A stretch of 64,000 nucleotides of DNA from Diphasiastrum complanatum (Eukaryota > Streptophyta > Lycopodiopsida > Lycopodiales > Lycopodiaceae): positions 67,758,319 to 67,822,318 of the forward strand of contig CM055095.1 in assembly GCA_029204225.1 (NCBI GenBank). The letters are read 5' to 3'. Below the pieces are notes generated by a model. The model was not told where the DNA came from, searched no databases, and saw only the letters and a list, made by a program, of their open reading frames with translations. Within the stretch, counting starts at the first letter, position 1. The number at the start of each line of letters is the position of its first letter. The position numbers and the translations under genes were made by a program. Of this stretch, positions 21,299-32,089 are shown in pieces.

Positions 21299-22369
21299 GA
21301 ATGCTAGTCAAATCCGACATCAAAACAATGTTCACCAATGTAGCTAGTTTTACCATATCTTGACAATTTGCACACATTCACATGAAATTGTTCAAACATG
21401 AGATAGAACAAGTAGAATAAACTTGAACACTTTCTTTCTGCTCCTTTGACCTTACTTGAGTCTTCAATATGCTGCAAAAATATATCCATAACATCTTTGC
21501 CAATTACCAATGGTTTGTTCGAAAGACAGAACGAGTGAAATGGTGAGAAACTATAGGATGGTGTCAAGGATGGAGGGAGACAGAGGGTGTGAAGAGCTTG
21601 ATGGGGTCAAGAGGTTAATGATGTTCATCTAGTCGAGTGTCTCTATAGAGAGCTGTGAGTCCAGAGGGTTTATGCTGAGAAGTGGGGTAGAAGTGGATGC
21701 AGGAGTTATGGAAGAATCAATGGTGATGGTGAGTGTGGATACAGAAAGTGGGGGGATGGAAGTAATAGAAACTGAGACGATGGAAGCAGTGGATGGTTGG
21801 GTAGAAGCAAAGGCAGTGGTTGTGGAAGATGAAGATGTAGAACAAGATGGTGCGATGTGTTGTCGTGTGGTGGGAGGGCTAGCGGAGGTAGAGGCAGTGC
21901 CACACATTCGTTTGCTGGCCGGCGACTTAGTTATAGTTGGATGAGTGGAGGTAGATGTAGTGGAGGGAGGAAAGAGGTTGACGTGGGGAATGATGGTCGA
22001 TAGGATATTAGTGCATTTGAAATCCCAAATTGTCTATTCGAGAAGGTGCAGGCGAGATTGGAAAGAAGAGGCCCAATGGCTATTCGATCGCACGAGTTGG
22101 ATTTTATGGCAAGATGTAATTCTTTGAGAGTGAAGGCATGTCTGTCTATTTTGCTTACTAGCATTAGACTTGTTATATCATGCAACAACCAGAAGGTATA
22201 TAGTCACATTGTGTAACTTCTAGATTAGAGTGACTAAACATCTACAATTGAGTCACAAACTACAAGAGTGGCAGATTAGCCATGACCTAGAGTGCATTTG
22301 TTGATGTCATGATATCAAATCAGATATCTGTACTTCTTGGCACTTGCATGATCTTGTTGATCCTTTTTG
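21299..22369. other. Unassigned sequence with Ser/Thr-rich frames
   Basis: A purine-rich plus strand (21660-21960) gives a Ser/Thr/Pro-rich frame on the minus strand (21629-21907) and a Glu/Val-rich one on the plus strand. Composition alone explains both, and I recognise no domain. Frames at 21304-21567 and 21931-22188 on the minus strand are likewise unassigned. Confidence 0.45.
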
Positions 22370-22600
22370 GAACGTGAGGGTTGAAAAAGACGTCGCGATG
22401 ATTTTCGTATCGCTTCGTGTCTTTTGACTTTCGCGTCGTCTGACTTTCTCTCCTTATACCGTGAAAAATTCTCTTTCGCGAATTTTTCGTGTTCGTGTCT
22501 TTTTCGTCAGGTTGTTCACGAACATTTTCGCTTCATGTCTTTTGACTTTCGCATTCGCGAACATTTTCGTCAGAGTGAGGGCTGAAAGCTAGCAAAAGCT
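22370..22600. repeat. TTTCG/TTCGCG-rich degenerate repeat
   Basis: Repeated words TTTTGACTTTCGC, TTCGCGAA and CGAACATTTTCG, each seen at least twice, in a segment lying where the 3' end of the next minus-strand copia body should be. A similar TTCGCTTCG-rich run occurs inside another copia LTR at 43940-44000. No coding content. Confidence 0.55.
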
Positions 22601-23385
22601 TTGGTAATAGAAACGTTTTGTTTCTTCAGCTCCCTCTCAAAGCATGATAGCTTGACGATTCCAAGGCTGCCCCTCTATCTCTCGAATAGACCTTTGTCTA
22701 GGGCCTTTGTGAAAATGTCAGCAACCATTTCTTTCGTTCCAATGAAGGTGTTCTACAGCATCTTCTTCTCAATCAGATTCCTGATCAAGTGGTACTTGAT
22801 CGCGATGTATTTCGTCCTTGAGTGGATCACATGATCTTTTGTTAGATGTATTGTAGATGTGTTATCCATTTGCAAGATTAGAGGCTCATTCCTTGTTTCA
22901 CCCAATTCATCTAGGAACTGTTTGAGCCATATTATTTCATTGGCCATCTTTGTTGATGCAACGTACTCTGCTTCGCAGGATGACTGAGCCAAAATGGTCT
23001 GCTTCTTGCTGACCCAGAGAATTGCTGCTCCTGACGCGATGGTGCATCCTCTTGAGACGCTTTTACAATCGTCCTTGAGGGATGCCCATCTAGCATCACT
23101 ATAGGAAAGCATCTTGAACCCTGTATCATGACAATAACACAAGTCATAATCTCTCGTTAATTGAAGACATTGCAAAATTTGTTTTGCAATCTTCCAATGT
23201 GTCAAGCCTGAATTCGTGCAAAATTGGCTCATCCTGAACACTGCATAAGCAATGTCAGGACGTGCATTGTCCACAAGGTACATCAACAAATCTATCAGCT
23301 TTCTGTAAGGTGTGAGTTGCATTTGTTCTCTCTCTTCTTCAGTCCTCGGACAATCACCATTCGTCAGCACCATTTCTATGAGCAT
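22601..23385 (-). pseudogene. pol: Copia RNase H (second minus-strand body)
   Basis: A 210-codon frame (23385-22753) holds the RT C-terminus and RNase H: DNARPDIAYAV, HWKIAKQILQCL, YSDARWASL, SSCEAEYVA, LQMDNTSTIHL and HSRTKYIAIKYH. The acid residues of RNase H are present. The frame stops at about 22753 inside the last helix, but copia-like words (ADIFTKALDK) continue in another frame to about 22680. Part of one body running 26596 to about 22600. Confidence 0.9.
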
Positions 23386-23397
23386 TGGAGTATTCGC

Positions 23398-24057
23398 TCA
23401 TTTGCAATTCAGCATCCCAAAATCCTCTAGGATTTTTTGGGTGTATCTGGACTGATGAAGGTACAACTTACCTCCCTCATAGTCCCTGTCAATTTGCAAG
23501 CCAAGGTAACACCTGGCTTCTCCCAGATCCACAATCTCGAAATGTTTGGAGATGTCTTCCTTCACTTCAGCAATCAGCTTCTCACTCTTGTAGAGTATCA
23601 GAGTGTTGTCCACATACACAGCCACAATGATGATCTTCCCATCTATAATTCTAACATACACATTGGAATCAGCCATCAGTGGCTTGAATCCCAATGATTT
23701 CAGGGCTTGATCCTTCTTTTTATACCATTGTCAAGCTGACTGTTTTAGACCGTAGATACTTTTATGCATTCTGCATGCATAATCAGGAAGTGAATTCGAG
23801 ATGTATCTTGGGGGTTGATCCATGTAGACCTCTCCATCTAACTCACCATGCAAAAAGGTTGTCTTCTCATCCACAATGTGGATCCTAAGGTCATAAGCAG
23901 CTGCATATGCAAATAACAAACATAGGGACGAATGTTTAATGATAGGAGAGAAGGTTTCAGAGTAGTCAATACCATATCTCTGAGAAAATCCCTTCGCTAC
24001 TAGTCTTGCCTTGTATTTTGAGACATTTCCATTCGGTCCATACTTGAGCTTGAAAAC
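23398..24057 (-). pseudogene. pol: Copia reverse transcriptase with altered YVDD
   Basis: Two frames (23919-23731 and 23694-23398) plus stop-split text give YKARLVAKGFSQRYGIDY, HGELDGEVYMDQPP, KSIYGLKQSA, QWYKK, and the catalytic loop VAVYVDNTLI. The second catalytic Asp codon has become Asn at 23605-23616, which should abolish polymerase activity even without the stops at about 23730 and 24060. Confidence 0.9.
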
Positions 24058-24605
24058 TCATTTGCATTTGACAGTCTTGCGCTTATGTGGTAATGGCGTC
24101 CGTACCTGGTTCTTCCTCATGGATTCCATCTCTTCGTTCATGGCTTGGATCCATTTGTCCTTCTCTGGACATTCAATTACTTCCTCGAAAGTTTGTGGTT
24201 TGCCACTGAATCCACAGAACTCTTCTGATGTAGAAGCAGAGTTGTCTGGCATGTATCTTGCTGGCGCTCTTCGTGGTCTTGTCGACCTTCTAGGAGATCC
24301 TCCTGGGATAGCAATGCCTTTGCCTTTGTCTGCTCTGCTAGGTCCGGAACCATCTTGGTTTACAGGTACTGTAGCAGTAGGCTGCCTCTAGAATCTTTCG
24401 TCTTCTGATTCGTCACTTGAATGTGAAGTGACTCAAAAATTTTCATTTTCATGTTCGTCTTCTGATCCCTCTATCACTGGTGGCAAATCATAGTATTGTC
24501 TTTCCAGAACCTCATAAATGACAGGATCATCATTGGCTATTGTCCTGCTCTCATCAAAACTGACATCTCTCACTATCTTCACAATGTTTGTGTCTGGCAT
24601 GTAGA
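24058..24605 (-). pseudogene. pol: Copia integrase-RT linker
   Basis: Variable acidic linker on the minus strand: VSFDESRTIANDD, EDEHENEN, SPRRSTRPRRAPARYM, then the RT entry EVIECPEKDKWIQAMNEEM. Stops at about 24392, 24434 and 24612. The Arg-rich PRRSTRPRR word is typical just before copia RT. Confidence 0.8.
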
Positions 24606-25579
24606 CTCTCTAGTATGACAAATTGTTGTCATAACCTACCAGAAATCCATGTTCAGCTTTCTCATCAAGCTTCTTTGGAAGCTTATTAAAAATATGTGCA
24701 TAAGCTGCACAACCAAAGATTCTGATGTGAGATGGGTTGGGCTTTCTACCCCACCATAATTCGTGTGGTGTCATGTGAGGGACACCAGACTTCCTTGTCC
24801 TGTTTTGGATGTATGCAGCTGTAGCTACTGCTTCAGCCCACAGTACCCTTGGAGCTTTTGAGTAGGCCATCATGCATCTGGCAGCTTCCATCAAGGTCCT
24901 ATTCTTCCTCTCTGCAACACTGTTGTGCTATGGCGTGTAGGCTGCAGTACTTTTGTGAATGATGTCACAATCATTGCAGAAGTCAGTGAAGCGATTCGAG
25001 ATGTATTCGCCACCTCGATCTGTCTTGGTTTGCTTCACTTTGTTGCTTGTGCATCTCTCTGTCCAATTCATATATTCTGTGAATTTATCAAGTGCTTTTG
25101 ATTTATTTTGAATAAAGTACACTCTGGAAAATTTAATGAAGGTTATGTAATATTTTGAGCCTCCTACTGAGATCATGTTGAAAGGCCCACATACGTCACA
25201 CTAACTCTAGAATCTTGGTCGTTCTGTAGGAGTCTTTGACAAATGGAGTGAATGACATCTTATTCTTCAGACATGCATCACAGGCGGTCGAACTAGTTGC
25301 ATTTGAGATGTTGACCCCTATTATTGTTCCATGATGGCTTGCTTGGTAAAGTGCCATTGAGTTCATGTGGCATAGTCTTTTGTGCCACAAAGTGTCTGGC
25401 GAATCATCATGAGTCTGATGCACCTGATCTGCAAGCAAGCATACCTTCAAATGATATAGATTACTTTTTTTTCTGCCTTGAGTGATCAAGGTACTGGTAG
25501 TGACATCAATAACGTTGCATGCTTTATCAGAAAACATCACATGCATCCCTGCATCAGCTATCCTTGTCACAGAAAGCAA
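24606..25579 (-). pseudogene. pol: Copia pre-integrase and integrase
   Basis: Frames 25579-25196, 25176-24928 and 24894-24610. The pre-integrase domain has LWHKRLCHMNS and CDACLKNK. The integrase core shows CDVCGPF, TKTDRGGEY and SVAERKNR, so Asp, Asp and Glu all remain. One TAG separates LELV from CDVCG and another separates YTP from HNS. The C-terminus reads HIRIFGCAAYAHI and FLVGYDN. Confidence 0.92.
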
Positions 25580-25853
25580 GTCCCGCTACAGTGTAGGCAT
25601 GAACAAAACGTCTTTGATTCGTTTGTCTCTACCATTCGTGTTGAGCCACAGTCAACCAATACCAATCACTTGATGTTTGGATCCACCTCCAAGAACAATG
25701 AATCTTTAAGGATCTGCACTTCTAAAATCAGACATAATTCGTCTTGATGTCACAAAGTGTGAGGTAGCTCATGAATCTAGGATCACCTCTTGTGTGTCAA
25801 ACGTGACGCTGCACACACATTTGCACAAATATAGGCAGTTGAACAATTTTTGT
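25580..25853 (-). pseudogene. pol: Copia protease with stop in the active site
   Basis: The minus strand reads EVILDS, stop, ATSHFVTSRRIM: the family motif Asp-Ser-Gly-Ala-Thr has TGA in place of Gly (25769-25771). Further stops lie near 25745 and 25640. The zinc-knuckle gag is upstream and the pre-integrase domain downstream. Confidence 0.85.
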
Positions 25854-26596
25854 TCAATCTCTCTTCGCCCATTTTTGAGCTCTTAGGCTCCTCGAACTGT
25901 TGTTGTTCTCCTGTCTATTCTGTGCTGATTTGTTTCTTGGGTTCAGACGACAATCCATGGCTGCATGACCCTTCTTGTGACAATGGATACATTCAATTTT
26001 TGGATTGAGCCAGCATATATCAACTGTGTGCCCATCTCGTTTGCATCTCACACAAGTCTTCTTTTCTCCACCTTGCTGTCTCGACCTCCCTTTGCTCTTC
26101 CAGTTGTCTTTGTTGATTCCCCTTTGCTTGCTGATCATGATCATGTCTTTGATTTGACTCTCTCTTAGGCTTGAATTATTTCTTAGATTTTTCTTTGTTG
26201 TCGTAGAGTGCCTGGTCAGAACCATCTTTGTGATCGAGATGCTCTCTTGCCTTGACTTTCTCTCGAATCTCGACAATTGTCTGCATTCTCTGCTCCAGAG
26301 TTATGTAGTGATAGAAATAGATCCTTCATCTTCCTCACAAAAGAAGTGAGGTCTTTCCCATCCCACTGTAGATTTGTCAGCTGATCTTCCACAATCATTA
26401 TTTCACTTCTTGATTTCATTTGAAATCTTGTGAGCAGTGTATCCCACATCTCGTTAGCTTTGGAGAGTGTAGCCAGGTCAAGTGTGAGACTATCTTCGAT
26501 GGATGAAGATAGCAAGGCTACTGCCTTGTCATTTTTCTCCCTCCACTCGATTTTCAAAAAGAGAGGACACTTGAATGCTTTCAAGCCTCGACCCAT
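25854..26596 (-). pseudogene. gag: Copia gag with two zinc knuckles
   Basis: Frames 26596-26216 and 26276-25854, offset by a frameshift in the overlap. The first holds the gag core (ANEMWDTLLTRFQMKS, DLTSFVRKMKDLF). The second is Arg/Gln/Ser-rich and carries two tandem CCHC knuckles, CVRCKRDGHTVDIC and CIHCHKKGHAAMDC, both with all four zinc ligands. Two knuckles are less common than one in plant copia gag. The N-terminus is missing and no LTR is recognised beyond 26600. Confidence 0.88.
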
Positions 26597-27172
26597 AATC
26601 GTTCCTTAGCTATTGATTTCATGATGTATTCTTGGTTGAAAAATGTGTGCAATAACCTAGGACCATAGTGATTTAGTTGCTGCAAGTTTCCAGCAGCTAT
26701 ATCACTGATTTCTAGTTAGGTTTTTTTGGTTTATGAAGGCTTGAAAGTCTAGAATCTAACTATGATTGAACAGCAACTAAGGCATACTGGTTTTCTATAA
26801 ATTATTGCATTGAAACCCAGGTTATTGATCTTAGGGACACCTAAAATCCCAACAAATATGGCCTACATATTTGATTGGAATATACCTATGTATATATGAT
26901 GAAAAACCCACATGCATCAAACAAAGAAGAAGGTAATTAATGGCGAAACTATATACAATGATGTAAAGCGATAGATCAAACAAATTGAATAGTAGAGAGG
27001 TAGATCTAAGAAAGTAATGACGAAGCTATGTATGATGAAAAGATGTCCTCTTGGATCAACGCTGCCTACGTTGTCTGGATCAAATGCTCCTACTGTCTGG
27101 ATCAAATGCTCCTGGACCAGCGCTTCCTGGATTGGATGCCCTGAAGTGCGCCCTCCTGGATCAGCATTGTCT

Positions 27173-27174
<2 letters not shown>
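26597..27174. other. Probable copia leader or spacer
   Basis: AT-rich with no gene. It lies where the leader and 5' LTR of the minus-strand copia body should be, but I see neither a TGGTATCA primer site nor an LTR partner. Near 27060-27165 the word TGGATCAA/CTGGATC recurs five times (short degenerate tandem repeat). Confidence 0.45.

Positions 27175-27257
<83 letters not shown>
27175..27257. repeat. (GA)n microsatellite
   Basis: About 41 uninterrupted AG units; the frames across it encode only Arg-Glu or Ser-Leu runs and are not genes. Confidence 0.97.
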
Positions 27258-27263
<6 letters not shown>

Positions 27264-27292
27264 GCATGCACAGGGAGAAAAAAATTTGAAAT

Positions 27293-27298
<6 letters not shown>

Positions 27299-27349
<51 letters not shown>
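27299..27349. repeat. (GT)n microsatellite
   Basis: About 25 GT units ending in GCGCGC, 40 bp from the (GA)n run, so the two form a compound locus. Confidence 0.96.
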
Positions 27350-27354
<5 letters not shown>

Positions 27355-27525
27355 TTAAAAAAAAAGACTTGTAGATTTCATTTTTTTAATCATTTTTTTA
27401 AAAACGTTTTTTAACTTTTTTTTTTTTTGCAAAAATGTGACGTTTTTTTATGGGTAGAGCGTGACATTTTTGGCGGCACAGAGTTAATTTTTTTACGACA
27501 ACCCTTACACTCTCTCTCTTAAATA

Positions 27526-27527
<2 letters not shown>

Positions 27528-27602
<75 letters not shown>
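27528..27602. repeat. (AT)n microsatellite
   Basis: About 37 uninterrupted AT units, self-complementary and able to extrude as a cruciform. Confidence 0.97.
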
Positions 27603-27605
<3 letters not shown>

Positions 27606-27759
27606 TAAAGAGTGTCCGTCAGGCAATGGCGGCCGATCTAGGTGACGACCGATGATTTGGAACTTCAGTATGTCGTTGACAATTGATTTAGGTGGTGGCC
27701 GATGATTTGAATGATAACCAATCTCACAAATCTTATATTTTGAATATCTAACATTCAAG

Positions 27760-28395
27760 TCTTTGGAAAAATTTGAGTCTTTGAAAAAATTTGAGATGTT
27801 CTAAAAAATCGATCCATTGGAAAATTTCGAATAATTTAAAAAATTCGAGTCGTCAAAAAAATTCGAGATGTTCCAAAAAGTTGATCCATTGGAAAAACTC
27901 GAGTATTGAAAAATTTGAGTCATTGGAAAAATTCAATCATTTGAAAAAATTTGAGTCTTTACAAAAAATCGAGTCGGTCTCCAAAATTTTGAGTTTTCAA
28001 AATTTCGAGTTTTCAAAAATTTTGACTCTAAAAATTCGAGTCTCCAAAAATTTGAGTCTCCAAAATTTCGAGTCTCCAAAAAATTCAAGTCTCCAAAATT
28101 CGAGTCTAAGAAATTTTGAGTCTCCAAAAATTCGAGTCTCCTAAACTTGAGTCTCCAAAAATTTGAATCTAAAAAAATTTCGAGTCTCCAAAAATTTGAG
28201 TCTCCAAAAATTCGAATCTAAAAAATTTTGAGTCTCCAAAAATTTGAGTCTTAAAAAATTTTGAGTCTTCAGAAATCTCCAAAAATTCGAATCTTCCAAA
28301 TTTTCGAGTCTCCAAGATTTTGAGTCTCCAAAAATTCGAGTCTCCAAAATGTCGAGTCTCCAAAATTTCGAGTCTCCAAAAATTTGAGTCTTTGT
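27760..28395. repeat. Minisatellite array, GAGTCTCCAAAAATTC orientation
   Basis: About 640 bp of head-to-tail units of 15-21 bp. The left part uses GAGTC(T)TTGGAAAAATTC-like units; from about 28020 it is GAGTCTCCAAAAATTC, sometimes with CTAAAAAATTT. Long frames on both strands (repeating FLETRIFGDSNFWRLE-like words) come from the unit lacking stops, not from selection for protein. The reverse-complement unit forms the 2.3-kb array at 32090-34370. Confidence 0.93.
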
Positions 28396-29403
28396 CTTTC
28401 TCTCTCTGGGTGCGCTCCACCTCTAGGAGCAATAACTTTCATTTCTCTTGATCAATTTTCATGGTTGATGGTCCTATCTCTTGTTTTTTACTTTAGCTAA
28501 CCTATGATCAACAATTTGGTGAATTTGATGATGTTTTGGCATCATTTATTGCAACTTTAATGTGCCATGTGTGAAATCTAGAGAGTGTGTGTGTGTGATC
28601 ATATTCGTTGTTCATTAATTTTCATATTATGATTCGATGGATTCTATGCAAGTAGGTGTATATCTTCGACCGAATGTGTAGTCAAGTTATTTTGATATAA
28701 AATCTCCCCAAGATTTAGTTGAAGTTGATGTAAGGATCATCTGGGATCTTGGAATTTGTGCATTTAGTTGAAGTTGATGTAAGGATCATCTGGGATCTTG
28801 AAATTTGTGTTTTTTGGTTCAGATCTTGTTTTGGTTTTGATGGTTCGATTCTCGTTTTGGTTCTGATGGTTTTAGTGGCTTAAAAGTTGGAAATTGTCCT
28901 TATTGCCTGCAAGGTTAGCTTGCCTCTAGAGAACTCATGGGTTTCTTTCAGAGGAAACCTCAGCTGGATCGTATATTAGTTGAGTAATCTGGTTATATTG
29001 AGAAATATTTGAAGAAGGAAAGGGTTCTATTGCTGCATCAAGATCAATGCTCACCCATTCTCTGTCCTCGTTCCTTTTGGCTTGCTGCTGCCCCACCTCA
29101 GTGCCAATAAGATGTTCAATGTTGCCATATACAAATGCCCCGGATCAGTACCAGTGTGTACTTTGGATCCGCCAAGCCCATTCTTTTCAATTGACACCGA
29201 TGATGCTGAGGACTTATGAGAGCATTTTCAAGCTCTAGTTATGGATCCAGCTACCTTGAAACTCTCCGCAAAATGAAAAAGGTCTTCATAGATATGGATC
29301 GCGAGTTTGCATGATTGGTGCTTGAATTTCTCCCCATAATTTGTTTTGAAGCTCTATATGCATTCCAAAAAATTTGTGTTTTGAATCAGAAGATTTCTCG
29401 CTT
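28396..29403. other. Spacer with one 48-bp direct duplication
   Basis: No gene recognised. A 48-bp block starting ATTTAGTTGAAGTTGATG at 28713-28760 is repeated at 28762-28809 with one mismatch. The segment from 29040 onward is probably intronic or 5' sequence of the HIPP remnant that follows. Confidence 0.6.
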
Positions 29404-29419
29404 TCTATCTATGTTGCAG

Positions 29420-29706
29420 GGTTGGAAACAATCCATTACGATATCCAGACAGAGGAGGAGTTGACGAATCAGACGATCACTATTACGGATAAGCTTGATC
29501 CAAAGAAAGTACTGAAGAAGGCACAAAAGATAGGAGAACAAGTTGAGCTTGTACAATCTGAACCCCCATAAGAGCCAGCCGCAAATGCCACCAAAGACTC
29601 CAACGCTGATACATATCCAGATTTAGGACCAATGCACTGGTATCCGTCCAACGAGCTAACTTACAGGTTCAGCGAGGATAACCTGCAGAACTGCTCCATG
29701 ATGTAA
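29420..29706 (+). pseudogene. Heavy-metal-associated isoprenylated plant protein, last exon
   Basis: After a good splice acceptor (CTATGTTGCAG, ending 29419) the frame reads the second half of an HMA fold (GLETIHYDIQ, ITITDKLDPKKVLKKAQKIGEQVEL) and, after one in-frame TAA at 29569-29571, continues in the same frame with PMHWYPSNELTYRFSEDN and ends CSMM-stop at 29706. CSMM is a CaaX farnesylation box. HMA half, PxxY spacer, FSxDN and CaaX are the HIPP layout; HIPPs bind metal through a CxxC loop in the first exon and are membrane-anchored by the lipid. The intron position before GLE matches the family. I find no CxxC exon upstream. The stop makes it a pseudogene unless it is an assembly error. 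Confidence 0.75.
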
Positions 29707-30456
29707 TAAGCATCGAGACTTGAGTACAGAAATAAGACTGGAAAAGCACAATCAAAACATTCAATTTCAGAAAAGTATGTCGATCCGTGATTAAGGTATT
29801 CGCACATAGATCCACATGTATTGGGTGCCACAATCATCAAAAGTAGAGGAAAGAGAATGGGTAATTAATTCCAATGAAGCTTTACTTCAGATCATCAGAC
29901 TTTACAAAAAAACTTAGGTGAGCCATTATTTAAATCCCTATGAGAAGAGAATGCTCTCATTCCTCAAATTTCTTGCTCGAAAGAAATAAAAATTCGCTTA
30001 ATCAATGATCTACTTCATCAGCAAGAGCTGATCATGATTCACAAGCCAACTAAAGTCAGATGACAGATTCGGATAATTATTGCCATCCATAAGTGTTATA
30101 TATAAGGGTTAAGTTGTTGCAAGAGTGTTCAAAAAAAATAAACTATAAACTAGACACGGTTCCATGTCTGGGAAAAATTGTGTGGTGGAAAGCATTCCAG
30201 TCAAGGCCAAGCTACTCTCACTGTGCTTGCTTCCAGTGCAGGCCAAGCTCACTCCATCAAGTGTCATTGAAAAGTCGTATCAAAACATGTGTAAAAAGCT
30301 TTGAGATTTTTTCCATTTGATTTCAATGTGGCTTCTCTTATTAGTTGCATCATCCTAAGCAAAATGAACTTTGGGTTTCTTGCATTCTTATTTTAAGTTT
30401 TAACATAGGATCCCATTAAGTATTAGGTAAGTATTAGAAGGGCTTCAGAGGTAAAG
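29707..30456. other. 3' flank of the HIPP remnant
   Basis: No second gene seen. AT-rich, with a small direct repeat of CCAGTCAAGGCCAAGCT / CCAGTGCAGGCCAAGCT at about 30198 and 30230. Confidence 0.5.
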
Positions 30457-30645
30457 ATGGAAAACTCGCAATCCATATCTATGAAGACCTTTTTCATTTC
30501 CACCAGAGGTTACTATAGAACGCTTGATGTTTACGATTCTGCTTCAAACACTTGGAAAACAACCAAAATGGACCTCCCATCTTGTGTCGAATTTTTTGTA
30601 AGGGAGTTCTGTATTGCCTGGCAAGGAGCCCAACCAGGGTGGTGA
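30457..30645 (+). pseudogene. Possible kelch/F-box-type fragment
   Basis: A 62-codon frame opens with ATG and contains TLDVYDSASNTWKTTKMDLP. The VYDxxxNTW..MxxP pattern is that of one kelch blade as found in plant F-box/kelch proteins. Only one blade is visible and the frame degenerates after MDLPS, so this is a scrap at most. A longer minus-strand frame (30923-30531) overlaps it and shows no domain. Alternative: chance resemblance. Confidence 0.3.
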
Positions 30646-31305
<660 letters not shown>

Positions 31306-31535
31306 CTTGCTAGGTTGATAGCCGACGTGATCATTAACGCCAAACAGGCTGTCGCAGATTCCATACTTATGTTTCCTATCACTCATCAAACATGGACATT
31401 AGATTTAGACTACAATATACAGATTCCAAAATCATCCTCGGCTCTCGGCCCTCAATGTCCATGAATTTTTAGAATCCAATGCCATCGAGTCACACACTCT
31501 CTCTCTCACACACATGCACACACACACACACACAC

Positions 31536-31725
31536 TCTAAAAGTGAACATTTAAGAATCAAAATCACATCAAGCCAATTCGACACTCTAAAAATGAACAT
31601 TTCTAAGAATCAATTTTACCTCAACCTTGAATTCGGCCAAGTTCGCCAATTTGACACTAAAATTGAACATTCATAAGAATCAGTATCATCTCAACCCTGA
31701 ATTCGGGCAAGTTGGCTCATTACAG
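31536..31725. repeat. Three-copy tandem repeat, about 45-70 bp unit
   Basis: Units begin GACACT(CT)AAAA.TGAACATT..AAGAATCA and the last two add CTCAACC.TGAATTCGG.CAAGTT. Starts are near 31538, 31581 and 31652; the first unit is shortened. A short (CA)n run at about 31509-31533 precedes it. Confidence 0.75.
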
Positions 31726-31784
31726 GTTTTTCAGAATGCTTATTACTGAAAGGCTCTGAGCTTGAGCATTGAAATCCAACAATA

Positions 31785-31907
<123 letters not shown>

Positions 31908-31978
31908 GAATCTTATTTTATTAAGATACTCCATATGCTATTGTTAAACATGGTTAAATTTTGACCCCTACTATGGCC

Positions 31979-32031
31979 GAGATATGTGAGATATGTTTGA
32001 TATTTGAGATGCGAGATATGCGAGATATTTT
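31979..32031. repeat. GAGATATG short tandem repeat
   Basis: Six or so imperfect copies of an 8-9 bp unit (GAGATATGT / GAGATGC / GAGATATT). Confidence 0.7.
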
Positions 32032-32089
32032 TGAACCTTCGTATATTTTCCGACCAGAGTAAAATCCCACCCTTTTTACTGTCAACTCA

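Noticed and set aside
21629-21944. Ser/Thr-rich secreted protein on the minus strand
   Set aside because: No signal peptide, and the composition follows directly from a purine-biased strand; the opposite strand is open as well.
27175-27374. Arg-Glu and Ser-Leu repeat proteins across microsatellites (also at 31132-31464 and 31743-31947)
   Set aside because: Frames are produced wholly by GA, CT and GT dinucleotide runs.
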